Shown: positions 55,244-64,000 of the stretch, one piece after another
Position numbering within the stretch: the first letter of the stretch is position 1
Layout of the letters: each line of letters starts with the position of its first letter
Assembly: GCA_963204835.1 (NCBI GenBank)
Contig: CAUJHJ010000046.1
Location: 1-64,000, forward strand
From: Pseudomonadota bacterium
GTDB taxonomy: Bacteria > Pseudomonadota > Gammaproteobacteria > Steroidobacterales > Steroidobacteraceae
Length of the DNA stretch: 64,000 bases
Direction of reading: 5' to 3'
The notes under the pieces: model-generated
The model's database searches: none
Told to the model about the DNA's origin: nothing
Seen by the model: the letters and a program-made list of their open reading frames with translations, nothing else
Position numbers and translations under genes: made by a program

Positions 55244-55708
55244 ATGCCCAGCCTCGAAATCAACGGTGCGCGCCACGAGCTGGACGCCGATCCGCAGATG
55301 CCGCTCCTCTGGGCATTGCGCGACCTCGCCGGCCTCACCGGCACGAAGTACGGCTGTGGCAAGGCGCTCTGCGGCGCCTGCACCGTGCATCTCGACGGCA
55401 GTCCGGTGCGCGCCTGCGTCACGCCGCTCGCGGCGGCCGCGGGCCGCCGAGTCACCACGATCGAGGGCCTCCCGGCCGACGGCAGCCACCCGGTGCAGCG
55501 CGCCTGGGTGGAGCTCGACGTCGTGCAATGTGGCTACTGCCAGTCGGGGCAGGTCATGTCCGCGGTCGCGCTGCTGGCCTCGATTCCTGCGCCGACCGAT
55601 GCCGATATCGATGCGGCGATGCGCGGCAATCTCTGCCGCTGCGGCACCTACCAGCGCATCCGCGCGGCCATCAAGCGCGCCGCGGAGCTGCTCGAGGCGC
55701 CGCGATGA
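55244..55708 (+). CDS. iorA: (2Fe-2S)-binding subunit, isoquinoline 1-oxidoreductase alpha-like (IorA)
   Basis: 154-aa small subunit of a xanthine-oxidase-family molybdoenzyme. First cluster: C38, C43, C46 ([11 protein letters not shown]) and C58; second: C96, C99 (QCGYC) and C131, C133 (NLCRCG). Passes electrons from the molybdenum subunit. Its stop overlaps the iorB ATG (ATGA). Substrates range from N-heterocycles to aldehydes; not predictable. Confidence 0.9.
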   Translation: MPSLEINGARHELDADPQMPLLWALRDLAGLTGTKYGCGKALCGACTVHLDGSPVRACVTPLAAAAGRRVTTIEGLPADGSHPVQRAWVELDVVQCGYCQSGQVMSAVALLASIPAPTDADIDAAMRGNLCRCGTYQRIRAAIKRAAELLEAPR

Positions 55709-57876
55709 GCGCGCGGTCCGCGGGCCGCGACGGGGCGCACACGAGCCGTCGCATGTTCATCGCGGGCAGCGGCGTCGTGGCCACGGGCCTGCTCGTACCG
55801 TGGTATTTCGCGGGCCGAGGCGGACGCGTCGCCGGCGGACTCCTTGCCGATCGCGGGCCGGGGCTTTCGCCCAACGCCTTCGTGCGCGTCGCTCCCGACG
55901 ACTCGGTCACCGTCTGGCTCGCCAACTCCGAAATGGGCCAGGGCATTTTCACGAGCCTCACGCAGATACTCGGCGAAGAGCTCGACGTCGACCCGCGCCG
56001 CATCCGGGTCGAGTTTGCGCCGGTGGATGCCGCCTTCAATCACCCGGCCATGCCAATGCAGTTCACGGGCGGCAGCACGAGCACGAGCTCGGGCTACGAG
56101 CGCTTGCGCAAGGCAGGCGCGACCGCGCGCGCCATGCTGCTGGCCGTCGCCGCGCGACGCTGGGGCGTTGCCGCCGATTCCCTCGAAACCGCCGACGGCC
56201 AGGTCATGGGCGCAAGGCGGCGCGCGAAGTACGGCGAGCTCGCGCAGGAAGCGGGCGCCCTCGCGCCGCCGAGCGAAGTCAGGCTCAAGGATCCGGCCGA
56301 TTTCCGTTACATCGGCCGTCCGCTGCGTCGGCTCGACAGCCTGCCCAAGGTCACGGGCCGCGCGCAGTTCGGCATCGACGTGATCCGCGCCGACATGGCC
56401 CATGCCGCGATCGCGCGCGCACCGACGTTCGGCGGCGGCGTGCGCGCGGTCGACGATCGCGCGACGCGGGCCATTCCGGGCGTGCTCGGCGTGCAGCGGA
56501 TTGCCGCGGGCGTTGCGGTGCTGGCAACCAACACTTGGGCCGCGCAGCGCGGTCGCGACGCGCTCGTGATCGATTGGGCGCCGGCCAGCGGGTCGGACCT
56601 CTCGAGCAACGACCTGCGCGAGCGCTATCAGGCGCTGCTGCGCGAGCCGGGCGCCATCGCCAAGTCCGCCGGCGACGCGCCCGCGGTGCTCGCCGGCGGC
56701 ATGCGCGCCATCGACGTCGAGTACGAGCTGCCCTACCTCGCGCACGCCTGCATGGAGCCGCTCAACTGCGTGGCGCACGTGACCGGCGACGCTTGCGAAA
56801 TCTGGACCGGCACGCAGATGCAGACGACCGACCGGGCGGCTGCGGCCCGCCTGCTCGGCATGGCGCCGGAAAAGGTGCAGGTCCACACGACCTTCCTCGG
56901 TGGCGGCTTCGGCCGCCGCGGCAACCCACGCGCCGACTTCGTACTCGAGGCCGTGGAACTCTCGAAAGCGGCAGGTCGCCCGGTGAAAGTCACCTGGTCG
57001 CGCGAGGACGACATGCGCGGCGGCTGGTACCGCCCCTGCGGCCTCTCCCGCGTGCGCGCCGCCATCGACTCGGATGGCCTGCCCGTCGCGTGGCACCACG
57101 TAATCGCCTCGCAATCGGTGTTGCGCGGCTCGCCCTTCGAAGGCCTCATTGGCGACGGCAAGCCCGATCCGACGGTGGCCGAAGGGGCCGCCGACATGCC
57201 CTGGGCGATCCCGAACCTGCGTGTCGAGGTGCACGAGGCGTCGTCGCCCGTGCCGGTCCAATGGTGGCGCTCGGTGGGACACTCGCATACCGGCTTCGTC
57301 GTGAACGGCGTGCTCGACGAGCTCGCGCAGCTCGGCGGCCGCGATCCGCTCCAGCTGCGCCAGGCACTGCTCGCCGGCAAGCCACGGCATCTCGCCGTGC
57401 TCAACGCCGCCGCGCGACGCGCGCACTGGGGCCAGCCGCAGGCGCCGGGACACCACCTCGGCATCGCGCTGCAGGAATCCTTCGGCAGCATCGTCGCGCA
57501 GGTCGCGGAGGTGTCGGTCGAGGGCGGCGCCGTGCGCGTGCACCGCATGACCTGCGCGATCGACTGCGGTTTTGCGGTCAATCCGGCGGGCGTGATCGCG
57601 CAGATGGAAAGCGCGGTGGTCTTCGGTCTTTCCGCGGCGCTCCACGGCGAAATAGGCATCGAGCGAGGCGGCGCAGTGCAATCGAACTTCGACGACTATC
57701 CGCTGCTGCGCATCGACGAAATGCCGTTCGTCGACACGATCCTCGTCGCGAGCGACGGGCCGATGGGTGGCGCGGGCGAACCCGGCGTGCCGCCGGTGGC
57801 GCCTGCGGTCGCGAGCGCGGTCTTCGCCGCGACCGGCCGGCGCATCCGGCGCCTGCCTATTTCATCCGCCCCGTGA
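55705..57876 (+). CDS. iorB: Molybdopterin-binding subunit, isoquinoline 1-oxidoreductase beta-like (IorB)
   Basis: 723-aa large subunit. Tat-type signal ([18 protein letters not shown], residues 14-31) indicates periplasmic export, with IorA carried along. Molybdenum-cofactor motifs: [16 protein letters not shown] and the C-terminal [10 protein letters not shown] with the catalytic Glu. No FAD subunit is nearby, as usual for IorAB types that use a c-type cytochrome. The 3' end overlaps the convergent M20 gene by 20 bp. Confidence 0.9.
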   Translation: MSARSAGRDGAHTSRRMFIAGSGVVATGLLVPWYFAGRGGRVAGGLLADRGPGLSPNAFVRVAPDDSVTVWLANSEMGQGIFTSLTQILGEELDVDPRRIRVEFAPVDAAFNHPAMPMQFTGGSTSTSSGYERLRKAGATARAMLLAVAARRWGVAADSLETADGQVMGARRRAKYGELAQEAGALAPPSEVRLKDPADFRYIGRPLRRLDSLPKVTGRAQFGIDVIRADMAHAAIARAPTFGGGVRAVDDRATRAIPGVLGVQRIAAGVAVLATNTWAAQRGRDALVIDWAPASGSDLSSNDLRERYQALLREPGAIAKSAGDAPAVLAGGMRAIDVEYELPYLAHACMEPLNCVAHVTGDACEIWTGTQMQTTDRAAAARLLGMAPEKVQVHTTFLGGGFGRRGNPRADFVLEAVELSKAAGRPVKVTWSREDDMRGGWYRPCGLSRVRAAIDSDGLPVAWHHVIASQSVLRGSPFEGLIGDGKPDPTVAEGAADMPWAIPNLRVEVHEASSPVPVQWWRSVGHSHTGFVVNGVLDELAQLGGRDPLQLRQALLAGKPRHLAVLNAAARRAHWGQPQAPGHHLGIALQESFGSIVAQVAEVSVEGGAVRVHRMTCAIDCGFAVNPAGVIAQMESAVVFGLSAALHGEIGIERGGAVQSNFDDYPLLRIDEMPFVDTILVASDGPMGGAGEPGVPPVAPAVASAVFAATGRRIRRLPISSAP

Positions 57877-59170
57877 GGTAGTCGACCGTCAGCTGCGTGA
57901 GGGCACGCACGCCCACGGGCAGCGCCGACTCATCGACGTAGAACAGCGGCGAGTGATTGTCGGCGACTTCGTTCGCCGGCACGCCGGGCTTCGCGACACC
58001 GACGAAGAAGAACAGGCTCGGCACTTCGCGCGCGAAGTAGGAAAAATCCTCGGACGGCGTCTGCAGGCCGATCTCGCGGATGTGGCCCTCGCCCGCGACG
58101 CGCGTGAGCGTCGGCACCGCGCGCAAGGTCAGCGCGGGATCGTTGCGCGTCACCGGGTTCGGCGTGGCGCCGAATTGCACCTCTGCGGTGGCGCCGCTCG
58201 CCTCGGCGATGCGCGTGGCGGTGCGCGTCACGCGCGCGAGCACGTCGGTGCGCTGCGCCGGATCGTAGGTGCGGATCGTGCCGCGCATCTCCACCGCTTC
58301 GGGAATGATGTTGCCGCGCGTGCCGGCGCGGACCGTGCCGATGGTGACGATCGCGGGATTCTCCGTGAGATCGACCTGGCGACTCACCACGGTCTGCAGC
58401 GCCGAGATGATCTGTGCCGACACGACGATCGGGTCGAGCCCTGCCCAGGGGCGCGCGCCGTGGGTCTGCCGGCCGTGCACCACGATGCGCAACCCGTCGG
58501 ACCCCGCCATGAAGGCGCCGGGCCGGTAACCGATCGTGCCCGCCGGCAGGGTGGAGAACACATGCAGGCCGAACAGGGCATCGGGTTTCGTGCTGGCGAA
58601 CAGCCCTTCCTTCAGCATCAACGGCGCGCCACCCTCCTCGCCATCCGGTGCGCCTTCCTCGGCCGGCTGGAAGATGAACATCACCTTGCCCGGCAGCTCG
58701 GCGCGCATGCCGGCGAGGATTTCCGCGACGCCCATCAGGATCGCCGTGTGGGCGTCATGGCCGCAGGCATGCATTACGCCCACCGTCTCGCCCTGGTAGG
58801 TGGCGGTCGCCGTCGAGCGGAAGGGCACATCGGTCTTCTCGGCGACCGGCAGCGCGTCCATGTCGGCACGCAACGCCACCGTGGGCCCGGGCTTGCCGCC
58901 CTCGAGCACGGCGATGACACCCGTCTTCGCGATGCCCGTCGTCACTTCGAGGCCGAGCCGCTTCAGGTGTTCCGCGACGATGCCGGACGTGCGCAGCTCG
59001 CGGTTCGACAATTCGGGATGCTGGTGAAAATCACGCCGCCAGGCGACGACGCGCGCATTCTCCTTCGCGACGAGCGCGGCGATGTCGGCATCGCTTGTCC
59101 CGGCCAGCGCAGAAGCGCTCGCCGCCCCGGCGGCCAGCGCGGCCGCGATGAGCATTGGAAGCGTTCTCAT
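57857..59170 (-). CDS. Secreted M20-family amidohydrolase (hippurate hydrolase-like)
   Basis: 437 aa with a signal peptide of about 23 residues ([19 protein letters not shown]). M20D metal ligands: [18 protein letters not shown] (C136, H138), FQPAEEG and a C-terminal His in NHSPLFY. Hydrolyses N-acyl amino acids or related amides. Export is unusual for the family but known for periplasmic members. Convergent with iorB by 20-bp overlap. No clear Shine-Dalgarno. Confidence 0.9.
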   Translation of the reverse strand: MRTLPMLIAAALAAGAASASALAGTSDADIAALVAKENARVVAWRRDFHQHPELSNRELRTSGIVAEHLKRLGLEVTTGIAKTGVIAVLEGGKPGPTVALRADMDALPVAEKTDVPFRSTATATYQGETVGVMHACGHDAHTAILMGVAEILAGMRAELPGKVMFIFQPAEEGAPDGEEGGAPLMLKEGLFASTKPDALFGLHVFSTLPAGTIGYRPGAFMAGSDGLRIVVHGRQTHGARPWAGLDPIVVSAQIISALQTVVSRQVDLTENPAIVTIGTVRAGTRGNIIPEAVEMRGTIRTYDPAQRTDVLARVTRTATRIAEASGATAEVQFGATPNPVTRNDPALTLRAVPTLTRVAGEGHIREIGLQTPSEDFSYFAREVPSLFFFVGVAKPGVPANEVADNHSPLFYVDESALPVGVRALTQLTVDYLTGRMK

Positions 59171-59251
59171 GGGCCCAAGCTTGACACATCCGGGCGGGGC
59201 AGGTGCAATCCGGGAAGCCGACAGGGGCGGCCGTTCGACGCGGGTCCATTG

Positions 59252-60373
59252 ATGCATGTCGTCGATACAACCGTTTTCTTCTCGCCGACGAGTGGCGGCG
59301 TCAGGCGCTACCTGACCGCGAAGCACGCCTGGTACACGGCGCGCACGCCATGGCGCCACAGCCTGCTGGTCCCCGGCGAGCGGGAGCAACTCTCGCCCGG
59401 CGGCCTCTCGACACTGCGCGGCATCAAGGTGCCCGGCACGTTCAATTACCGCCTGCCGCTCGACCCGCAGCGCTGGTCGGCGATGCTCGCCGCGCTCGAG
59501 CCCGACCTGATCGAAGTGGGCGATGCCTTCCACCCCGCGTGGTGCGCGGCGCAGGTCGCGCAGCGGCGCGGCATCCCGCTCGTCGCCTTCTTCCACTCGA
59601 ACCTGCCACAGCTCGTCACGCAACGCATGGGCACGACGATCGGCTCGGGCTTCGCGCGCTACGTGCGCTGGCTCTATGCGCGCTTCGACGCGGTGCTCGC
59701 GCCGAGCCACTTCATGCGCGACTACCTCCGCGAGCTCGGCATCGCGCGTGTCGCGTGCCAGCCGCTCGGGGTGGACATCGACACCTTCAACCCTGGACAG
59801 CGCTGCCTCGACCTGCGACGCGAACTCGGGCTCGCGGACGACACGCGGCTACTGGTGTACGCGGGCCGTTTCTCGGGCGAGAAGAACCTGCCGGTGCTGA
59901 TCGAGGCCTTCGCACGACTCGGAAAGCCCTATCACCTGCTGCTGGTGGGCGGCGGCGAAGCGAAAGCCTTCGCACCGAACGTCAGCGCGATGCCCTACCG
60001 GCGCGACAGCGCCGAACTGGCGCGCTGGATCGCCTCCTGCGATGCACTGGTGCACGCGGGCACTCGCGAGACCTTCGGCCTCGTGATCGTCGAGGCACTT
60101 GCCTGCGGCCGGCCCGTGGTCGCGACGCGCGCGGGCGCCGTGCCCGAGCTCGTCGATGAGCGTGTCGGGCTGCTGGCCGAACCGGACAATGCGCGCAGCT
60201 TCGCGGATGCGGTGGCGTCGCTGTACGATCGCGACCTCGACGCGCTCGGCCGCGCGGCGCGCGCGCGCGCGCTGCGCCTCGGCTGGGCACAGGCCTTCCA
60301 GGCACAGATCGCCACCTATGAAGCGCTCGGCGTGCGCGCGCGCCTGTCGCTGCCTCAGGCCGCGAGCGCGTAG
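59252..60373 (+). CDS. GT4 family glycosyltransferase
   Basis: 373-aa GT-B retaining glycosyltransferase: SPTSGGVRRYL near the N-terminus, YAGRFSGEKNLPVL donor region, and the E-x7-E signature in HAGTRETFGLVIVEALACGRPVV. Resembles MgtA/alpha-mannosyltransferase-type enzymes of glycolipid synthesis. Cytoplasmic/peripheral. Its 3' end overlaps the convergent WD40 gene by 19 bp. Confidence 0.88.
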   Translation: MHVVDTTVFFSPTSGGVRRYLTAKHAWYTARTPWRHSLLVPGEREQLSPGGLSTLRGIKVPGTFNYRLPLDPQRWSAMLAALEPDLIEVGDAFHPAWCAAQVAQRRGIPLVAFFHSNLPQLVTQRMGTTIGSGFARYVRWLYARFDAVLAPSHFMRDYLRELGIARVACQPLGVDIDTFNPGQRCLDLRRELGLADDTRLLVYAGRFSGEKNLPVLIEAFARLGKPYHLLLVGGGEAKAFAPNVSAMPYRRDSAELARWIASCDALVHAGTRETFGLVIVEALACGRPVVATRAGAVPELVDERVGLLAEPDNARSFADAVASLYDRDLDALGRAARARALRLGWAQAFQAQIATYEALGVRARLSLPQAASA

Positions 60374-61380
60374 AGCGACACTTCCCCGTTCTCGCTCGCG
60401 GCCACCACGCGCCGGCTGTCGGGCGACCAGGCGAGCGCACAGATGGGCGCGCCGAGCAGGTGCGCGTCGAGTGCCTGCGTCGTGCTCGCAGGCCGCCATA
60501 GGGACAGTCGCCAGTCCCGCCCACCCGACACGAGATGCCCGCCCTCGCGCTGGAAGGCGAGCGCGGTGATCCGGTCGGTGTGCCCCTCGAGCTGTAACGG
60601 CCGTGTGCCCTCCGGCCCCTTGCCGCCGAAGTCCCACAGCACGACGGCCTGCCCACCGCCGGTCGCGAGCCAGCGGCTGTTCGCGCTCCAGCTCGTCTCG
60701 CGCACCTTCGCGGCGTAGCCCGACATCTGCGAATGGTGGCCGCCGGGGCGGCGCCAGAAATGCACGCTCGCATCCTGCATGCCGCAGGCGATCACCTTGC
60801 CGTTCGGGCTGAAGGCGAGCGTGAGCGGCGCGCCCTTCCACGGCAGCGCTTCGGTCGCGTACGCACCGGCCTCGATCGAATGCAGCCACAGGCCGCCGAA
60901 CGCGGCGGCACCGAGGCGCTTGCCGCCATTCCAGGCGATCGCGGCCACCACGCCGCCGTGTTCTTCGAACGCATGCAGCCGCTCACCGGCTTCGGACCAG
61001 AGCTCGACGCGCTTGCCGGCGGCAGAGGCCAGCAGCTTGCCGCCCGGCTGGTAGGCGAGCTGCTCGACCCAGGCCTTGCCGGGAGACGAGCGATGCAGGA
61101 GCGCTCCGTCGGGCAGGCTCCATTCGGCGATCGCGCCGTCCTGCCCGCCACTCGCAACGCGAGCACCATCGCCGCGGACAGCGACGGCGAGCACGCCGAT
61201 CTCGTGCTGCCCGATCGCGCGTCGTGCGCCATCGGCGGCTGCGACCAGGCTCAACTCGCCGGAGGCCGCGCCGACGATCAGTTGCGTGCCGTCCGGGCGC
61301 CAGGTGAGTGCGGTGGGGAAATCGCCGACGTCGACGGTCCACAGCGCGTCGAGCCGCGCCGGCGGAAGCCTGGCGCTCAC
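60355..61380 (-). CDS. WD40-repeat protein linked to a COG0523 GTPase
   Basis: 341 aa, about seven WD40-like blades with units such as [26 protein letters not shown] and [15 protein letters not shown], giving a full propeller and no signal peptide. Its ATG overlaps the stop of the COG0523 GTPase (ATGA). This pairing occurs in other proteobacteria and suggests the propeller is a docking partner of the metal-chaperone GTPase. Confidence 0.85.
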   Translation of the reverse strand: MSARLPPARLDALWTVDVGDFPTALTWRPDGTQLIVGAASGELSLVAAADGARRAIGQHEIGVLAVAVRGDGARVASGGQDGAIAEWSLPDGALLHRSSPGKAWVEQLAYQPGGKLLASAAGKRVELWSEAGERLHAFEEHGGVVAAIAWNGGKRLGAAAFGGLWLHSIEAGAYATEALPWKGAPLTLAFSPNGKVIACGMQDASVHFWRRPGGHHSQMSGYAAKVRETSWSANSRWLATGGGQAVVLWDFGGKGPEGTRPLQLEGHTDRITALAFQREGGHLVSGGRDWRLSLWRPASTTQALDAHLLGAPICALAWSPDSRRVVAASENGEVSLYALAA

Positions 61381-62768
61381 GCGACCGCCGATTCGAAGCC
61401 TGCCTCGAGTTCCGCGCGATCGAGATTGCGGCCGATGAAAACGAGGCGATTGCGGCGTTGCGCACCGCCCCAGTCACGGCCCGGACGGCCATCGAACATC
61501 ATGTGCACGCCGTGGAACACATACTGGCGATCCTCGCCGGCGATGCTCAGCACGCCCTTCATGCGAAAGATGTCCTGGCCTCGGCTCTGCAGCAAGTAGG
61601 AGAGCCAGTCATTGAGCTTCTTCGGATCGAGCGCCCGGGCATCGTCGATACCGATGGAGGAAATCCCCGCCGCGTGCGAATGCGAGGCGAAGGAGCGGCG
61701 CGCAACGGGTGGCGGGCTGAGGGAGAGGCCTTCCGCGGGGCTGTGCTCGAGGAAGAGCGCATAGGCGCCTGCGGCAGGAATATCGAGCGTGGCGAGGGCG
61801 CCGCCGTGGGCAAGGTCGAGCGCGTAGCGATGCGAGGCGGGGCGCAGCACGTCGCCGCAGGACACGGCGACCGCCGGCTCCGCAAAGGCGCGCACCGCAG
61901 GCTCGATCGCGGCCTCGAGCGCCTCGCGGGTCGCCGCCGCCACCGGCAGCAGGGTCGCGGCCAGGGCGCCCTGATCATGGCCATGTTCGTGATTGTGGTC
62001 GTGCGCGTGACCATGCGCGTGGTCATGTTGATCGTGGGCGTGATCGTGCGCCCCGCCTGCGCGCAACGTGTGCCGGCCGGCCGCGAACTCGTAGACACCC
62101 GCCCATTCGAAGGGATACTGCGGCTCGAGGAAGGCCTCGTCGACCGCGAGCGCGCGCGACAGGTCGAAAGCGCCGAGGCCGAGCAGGCGGTCGACCGGCA
62201 CGTCCGCATTGCGCGCGCGATGAATCCGCGCGGTGCCGTTCATGCCGCGCACCTGCGACTCGATGCGGGCGAGCGCCGCCTCATCGACGAGGTCGGTCTT
62301 GTTGAGCACGATCACGTCGGCGAACGCGACCTGCTCGGCCGCCTCGCGCGCGCTCGCGAGCTGGCCCTCGAAATGCCGCGCATCGACCAGCGTGACGATT
62401 GCGTCCAGAACGAACTGCTCGCGCAACTCGTCGTCGAGGAAGAAGGTCTGCGCAACGGGGCCGGGATCGGCGAGCCCGGTGGTCTCGATCAGCACATAGT
62501 CGAACTTGTCGCGGCGGCGCATGAGCTGGCCGAGGATGCGCAGCAGGTCGCCGCGCACGGTGCAGCAGATGCAGCCGTTGTTGGTCTCGAAGAGCTCCTC
62601 CTCGGCGCCGATCACGAGCGCCTGGTCGACACCGACCTCGCCGAATTCATTCTCGATCACGGCGATGCGCTTGCCGTGCTGCTCCGTGAGGATGCGGTTG
62701 AGGAGGGTCGTCTTGCCGGCGCCGAGGAAGCCGGTGAGCACCGTGACCGGGATGCGGGGAGTCGTCAT
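61377..62768 (-). CDS. COG0523 (CobW/ZNG1-type) metallochaperone GTPase
   Basis: 463 aa. G3E GTPase: Walker [10 protein letters not shown], CxCC metal motif at 66-69 (CICC), [14 protein letters not shown] His-rich loop at 241-265 (13 of 25 residues His, [17 protein letters not shown]) marks a zinc-handling type. C-terminal CobW_C domain ([21 protein letters not shown]). Likely transfers zinc to client enzymes during limitation. Coupled to the WD40 gene; the DMT gene ends 16 bp upstream, so no dedicated Zur site is seen in between. Confidence 0.92.
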   Translation of the reverse strand: MTTPRIPVTVLTGFLGAGKTTLLNRILTEQHGKRIAVIENEFGEVGVDQALVIGAEEELFETNNGCICCTVRGDLLRILGQLMRRRDKFDYVLIETTGLADPGPVAQTFFLDDELREQFVLDAIVTLVDARHFEGQLASAREAAEQVAFADVIVLNKTDLVDEAALARIESQVRGMNGTARIHRARNADVPVDRLLGLGAFDLSRALAVDEAFLEPQYPFEWAGVYEFAAGRHTLRAGGAHDHAHDQHDHAHGHAHDHNHEHGHDQGALAATLLPVAAATREALEAAIEPAVRAFAEPAVAVSCGDVLRPASHRYALDLAHGGALATLDIPAAGAYALFLEHSPAEGLSLSPPPVARRSFASHSHAAGISSIGIDDARALDPKKLNDWLSYLLQSRGQDIFRMKGVLSIAGEDRQYVFHGVHMMFDGRPGRDWGGAQRRNRLVFIGRNLDRAELEAGFESAVA

Positions 62769-62784
62769 GTCTGTGAGGTATCCG

Positions 62785-63228
62785 TCAACCGCGCGAAACG
62801 AGCCATACGCCGCCGAGCAGCAGCGCGCAGCCCGCGACGCGCGCGGGCGTCACGGGCTGTTGCGGGAATCCGAGCCAGCCGTTCTGGTCGATGACGAGCG
62901 CGGCGAGCAACTGGCCGAGGACCGTGACGGCGATCATCACCGTGGCACCGAGCTTCGGGCCGGCGACCGTCACGGTCGCGACGTAGAACGCGCCGAAGAT
63001 GCCGCCGAACCACGCCCACCAGGGCGCGGCGGCGATGGCCTCGCGCGACGGCACGGGGGTGCGCATCGCGAGCAGGAAGGCGACGAGAGCGAGGATGCCG
63101 ACCGAGAAATTCACCAGCGCCGCCGCACCCGCCGAGCCGAACTGCGTGCGCAGCGCCGCGTTCAGCCCGACCTGCACGGTGATGCCGATGCCGGCCGCGA
63201 GCGCAAACGCCCAGAGCGTGGCCTGCAC
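62785..63228 (-). CDS. DMT-type small membrane transporter (DUF606/YdcZ family)
   Basis: 147 aa with about five TMs (for example [37 protein letters not shown]). Size and layout match the YdcZ/DUF606 branch of the drug/metabolite superfamily, which works as half-size units. GTG 63228 follows the previous stop by one base (TGAgGTG), so translation is coupled. Substrate unknown. Confidence 0.82.
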   Translation of the reverse strand: MQATLWAFALAAGIGITVQVGLNAALRTQFGSAGAAALVNFSVGILALVAFLLAMRTPVPSREAIAAAPWWAWFGGIFGAFYVATVTVAGPKLGATVMIAVTVLGQLLAALVIDQNGWLGFPQQPVTPARVAGCALLLGGVWLVSRG

Positions 63229-63229
63229 C

Positions 63230-63616
63230 TCAGCGCCCCCGCAGCAACCGCAGCAGCCTGCGGCCCGGCGCCGTGGCGACGATCCGCGGCAGCCAGTACC
63301 ACGCGAGCCGGCGCAACCGCGGCGGCTCGTGGCGAGGCAGGAGACCCTGCAACGCAAGCGAGACATCACGATGCAGGTAGACGCCGCGCGCGTGCACGAC
63401 GAACTCGCCGCGTGCCGTGCGCACCGACCAGGCGCGTCCCGCCTCGCTGCCGCCGATCTCGGCGTACTCGAGGTCGTCCGGCACATCACCGACGGCGCCC
63501 GCGAAGGCGACTTCGGTCGCATTCGAGCAGGTGCCGACTTCGCGGCCCTGCAGGATCAGGTTGAGGGGACCGGCCGCGGGCCGCAGGGCCTGCACGCCGG
63601 AAAGGCTGACATTCAT
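63230..63616 (-). CDS. Hypothetical protein (128 aa)
   Basis: 128 aa, no signal peptide or TM. LILQGREVGTCSNATEVAFAG and VVHARGVYLHRDVSLALQG give a beta-rich first part, and the C-terminus is Arg/Leu-rich (GRRLLRLLRGR). No family recognised. It lies 4 bp after the partial gene at the window end and directly before the DMT gene, so it belongs to the same minus-strand operon. Confidence 0.62.
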   Translation of the reverse strand: MNVSLSGVQALRPAAGPLNLILQGREVGTCSNATEVAFAGAVGDVPDDLEYAEIGGSEAGRAWSVRTARGEFVVHARGVYLHRDVSLALQGLLPRHEPPRLRRLAWYWLPRIVATAPGRRLLRLLRGR

Positions 63617-63620
63617 GCGG

Positions 63621-64000
63621 CTAGGATATCGCAAGCGACTGCACGAGGATGATCTCGCAGGCGCCGGCGCCGGTGTCGTCGCGCCGCAGCGAGGTGCGGG
63701 CGCTACCGCCGTCCGGGCCTTCGACGTCCACAAGTTCCCCCGTGATGCGCACCACTTCGCCGACCCGGACGCGGCGCAAGGTACGGGCGACCTCGGCGCT
63801 GGCCGGCACGATGTGCCAGTTCGCCGAGTGCGATTCGATCTCGCCGCGCGGCAGCGGCATTTCATCCGCGTGCCAGTAGTAGAAACGGTTCGACTGCGAG
63901 ATGTCGAAGGCGGCGAGGATCGCGCTGTCCGACATCGGTCCCCAGCCGACCGCGAGATCCACCGGCGCCACCGGCGCGAGCGCATCGATGTAATAGCGCT
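63621..64000 (-). CDS. Conserved hypothetical protein, 5' end outside the window
   Basis: The frame stays open to the window edge (last visible N-terminal residues RYYIDALAPVAPVDLAVGWG), so the gene is cut. Visible part: LAVGWGPMSD, ISQSNRFYYWHADEMPLP, ESHSANWHIVPAS, VGEVVRITGELVDVEG and GACEIILVQ: a beta-rich domain with aromatic clusters that looks conserved, but I cannot name it. A GTG at 63971 is in frame but probably not the start. Confidence 0.65.
   Translation of the reverse strand, partial: RYYIDALAPVAPVDLAVGWGPMSDSAILAAFDISQSNRFYYWHADEMPLPRGEIESHSANWHIVPASAEVARTLRRVRVGEVVRITGELVDVEGPDGGSARTSLRRDDTGAGACEIILVQSLAIS

Noticed and set aside
61975..62050. Repeated gcgtg/catg pattern as tandem DNA repeat or CRISPR
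   Set aside because: It is the codon pattern of the His/Asp-rich loop in the COG0523 GTPase; no spacer-repeat structure.

Overview
The window is a high-GC, densely packed stretch of bacterial chromosome, almost certainly from a gammaproteobacterium. RlmJ, PrlC, PurT, a YheS-type ABC-F protein, FadE, GspA/GspB and a glutathione-type Gor all occur together. Two large TonB-dependent receptors, an IorA/IorB molybdo-oxidoreductase and a TonB-domain/receiver/Ser-Thr-kinase pair fit the Steroidobacterales/Xanthomonadales side of the class; this placement is inference from gene content only. No tRNA, rRNA, CRISPR array, insertion sequence or prophage is visible. Many neighbouring genes overlap by 1 to 20 bases, so translational coupling is the rule.

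Layout. 1-3.6 kb: 3' end of topA, then rlmJ and aroE. 3.7-9 kb: gor divergent from prlC, then xth and an HD-domain phosphohydrolase. 9-10.3 kb (minus): an M15 peptidase and a FrnE-type DsbA protein. 10.4-16.4 kb: a membrane GGDEF-EAL protein, YheS-type ABC-F and a membrane-anchored phospholipase D-like protein. 16.4-18.3 kb: a lower-GC patch with a tiny membrane protein and an orphan reading frame, beside an FAD oxidoreductase whose Tat signal lies in another frame. 18.4-20.8 kb: TonB receptor 1. 20.8-24.2 kb (minus): an Mla-like lipid transport operon (STAS-MlaE, MlaF, MlaD, lipoprotein). 24.3 kb: purT. 25.5-27.9 kb (minus): a YtrA-type operon (52-aa membrane protein, GntR regulator, ABC ATPase, permease) behind a near-consensus promoter. 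28-34.3 kb: mdh, SYLF protein, fadE, DUF3667 and dinB, tightly coupled. 34.4-37.7 kb: SDR, a hypothetical, a DUF1326/DUF2182 pair and a HEPN-like protein. 37.7-40.2 kb (minus): TonB receptor 2. 40.3-47.8 kb: fadB-like and fadA-like beta-oxidation genes, gspA, gspB and a one-chain fatty acid kinase (DAK2 plus DegV). 47.8-49.5 kb (minus): a secreted hypothetical, GNAT and dodecin. 49.7-53 kb: a TonB-domain protein with a receiver-like N-terminus, overlapped by a receiver-Ser/Thr kinase. 53.1-59.2 kb: a nucleotide-exchanger-like carrier, an NAD(P)-binding protein, iorA/iorB and a secreted M20 amidohydrolase. 59.3-64 kb: GT4 glycosyltransferase, then a minus-strand run of hypotheticals, a DMT transporter, a COG0523 GTPase and a WD40 protein.

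Functional themes. Lipid handling recurs (FadE, FadB/FadA-like, putative fatty acid kinase, Mla-like transport), next to envelope signalling and transport. The observations most worth following are: (1) a recurring TAnnnT box 5-7 nt before start codons that lack a Shine-Dalgarno, suggesting leaderless mRNAs; (2) two copies of a related about 67-71 bp palindromic element; (3) the TonB-domain/receiver and receiver/kinase gene pair; (4) the fatty-acid-kinase fusion; (5) the displaced Tat signal; and (6) the low-GC orphan frame coupled to a small membrane protein.
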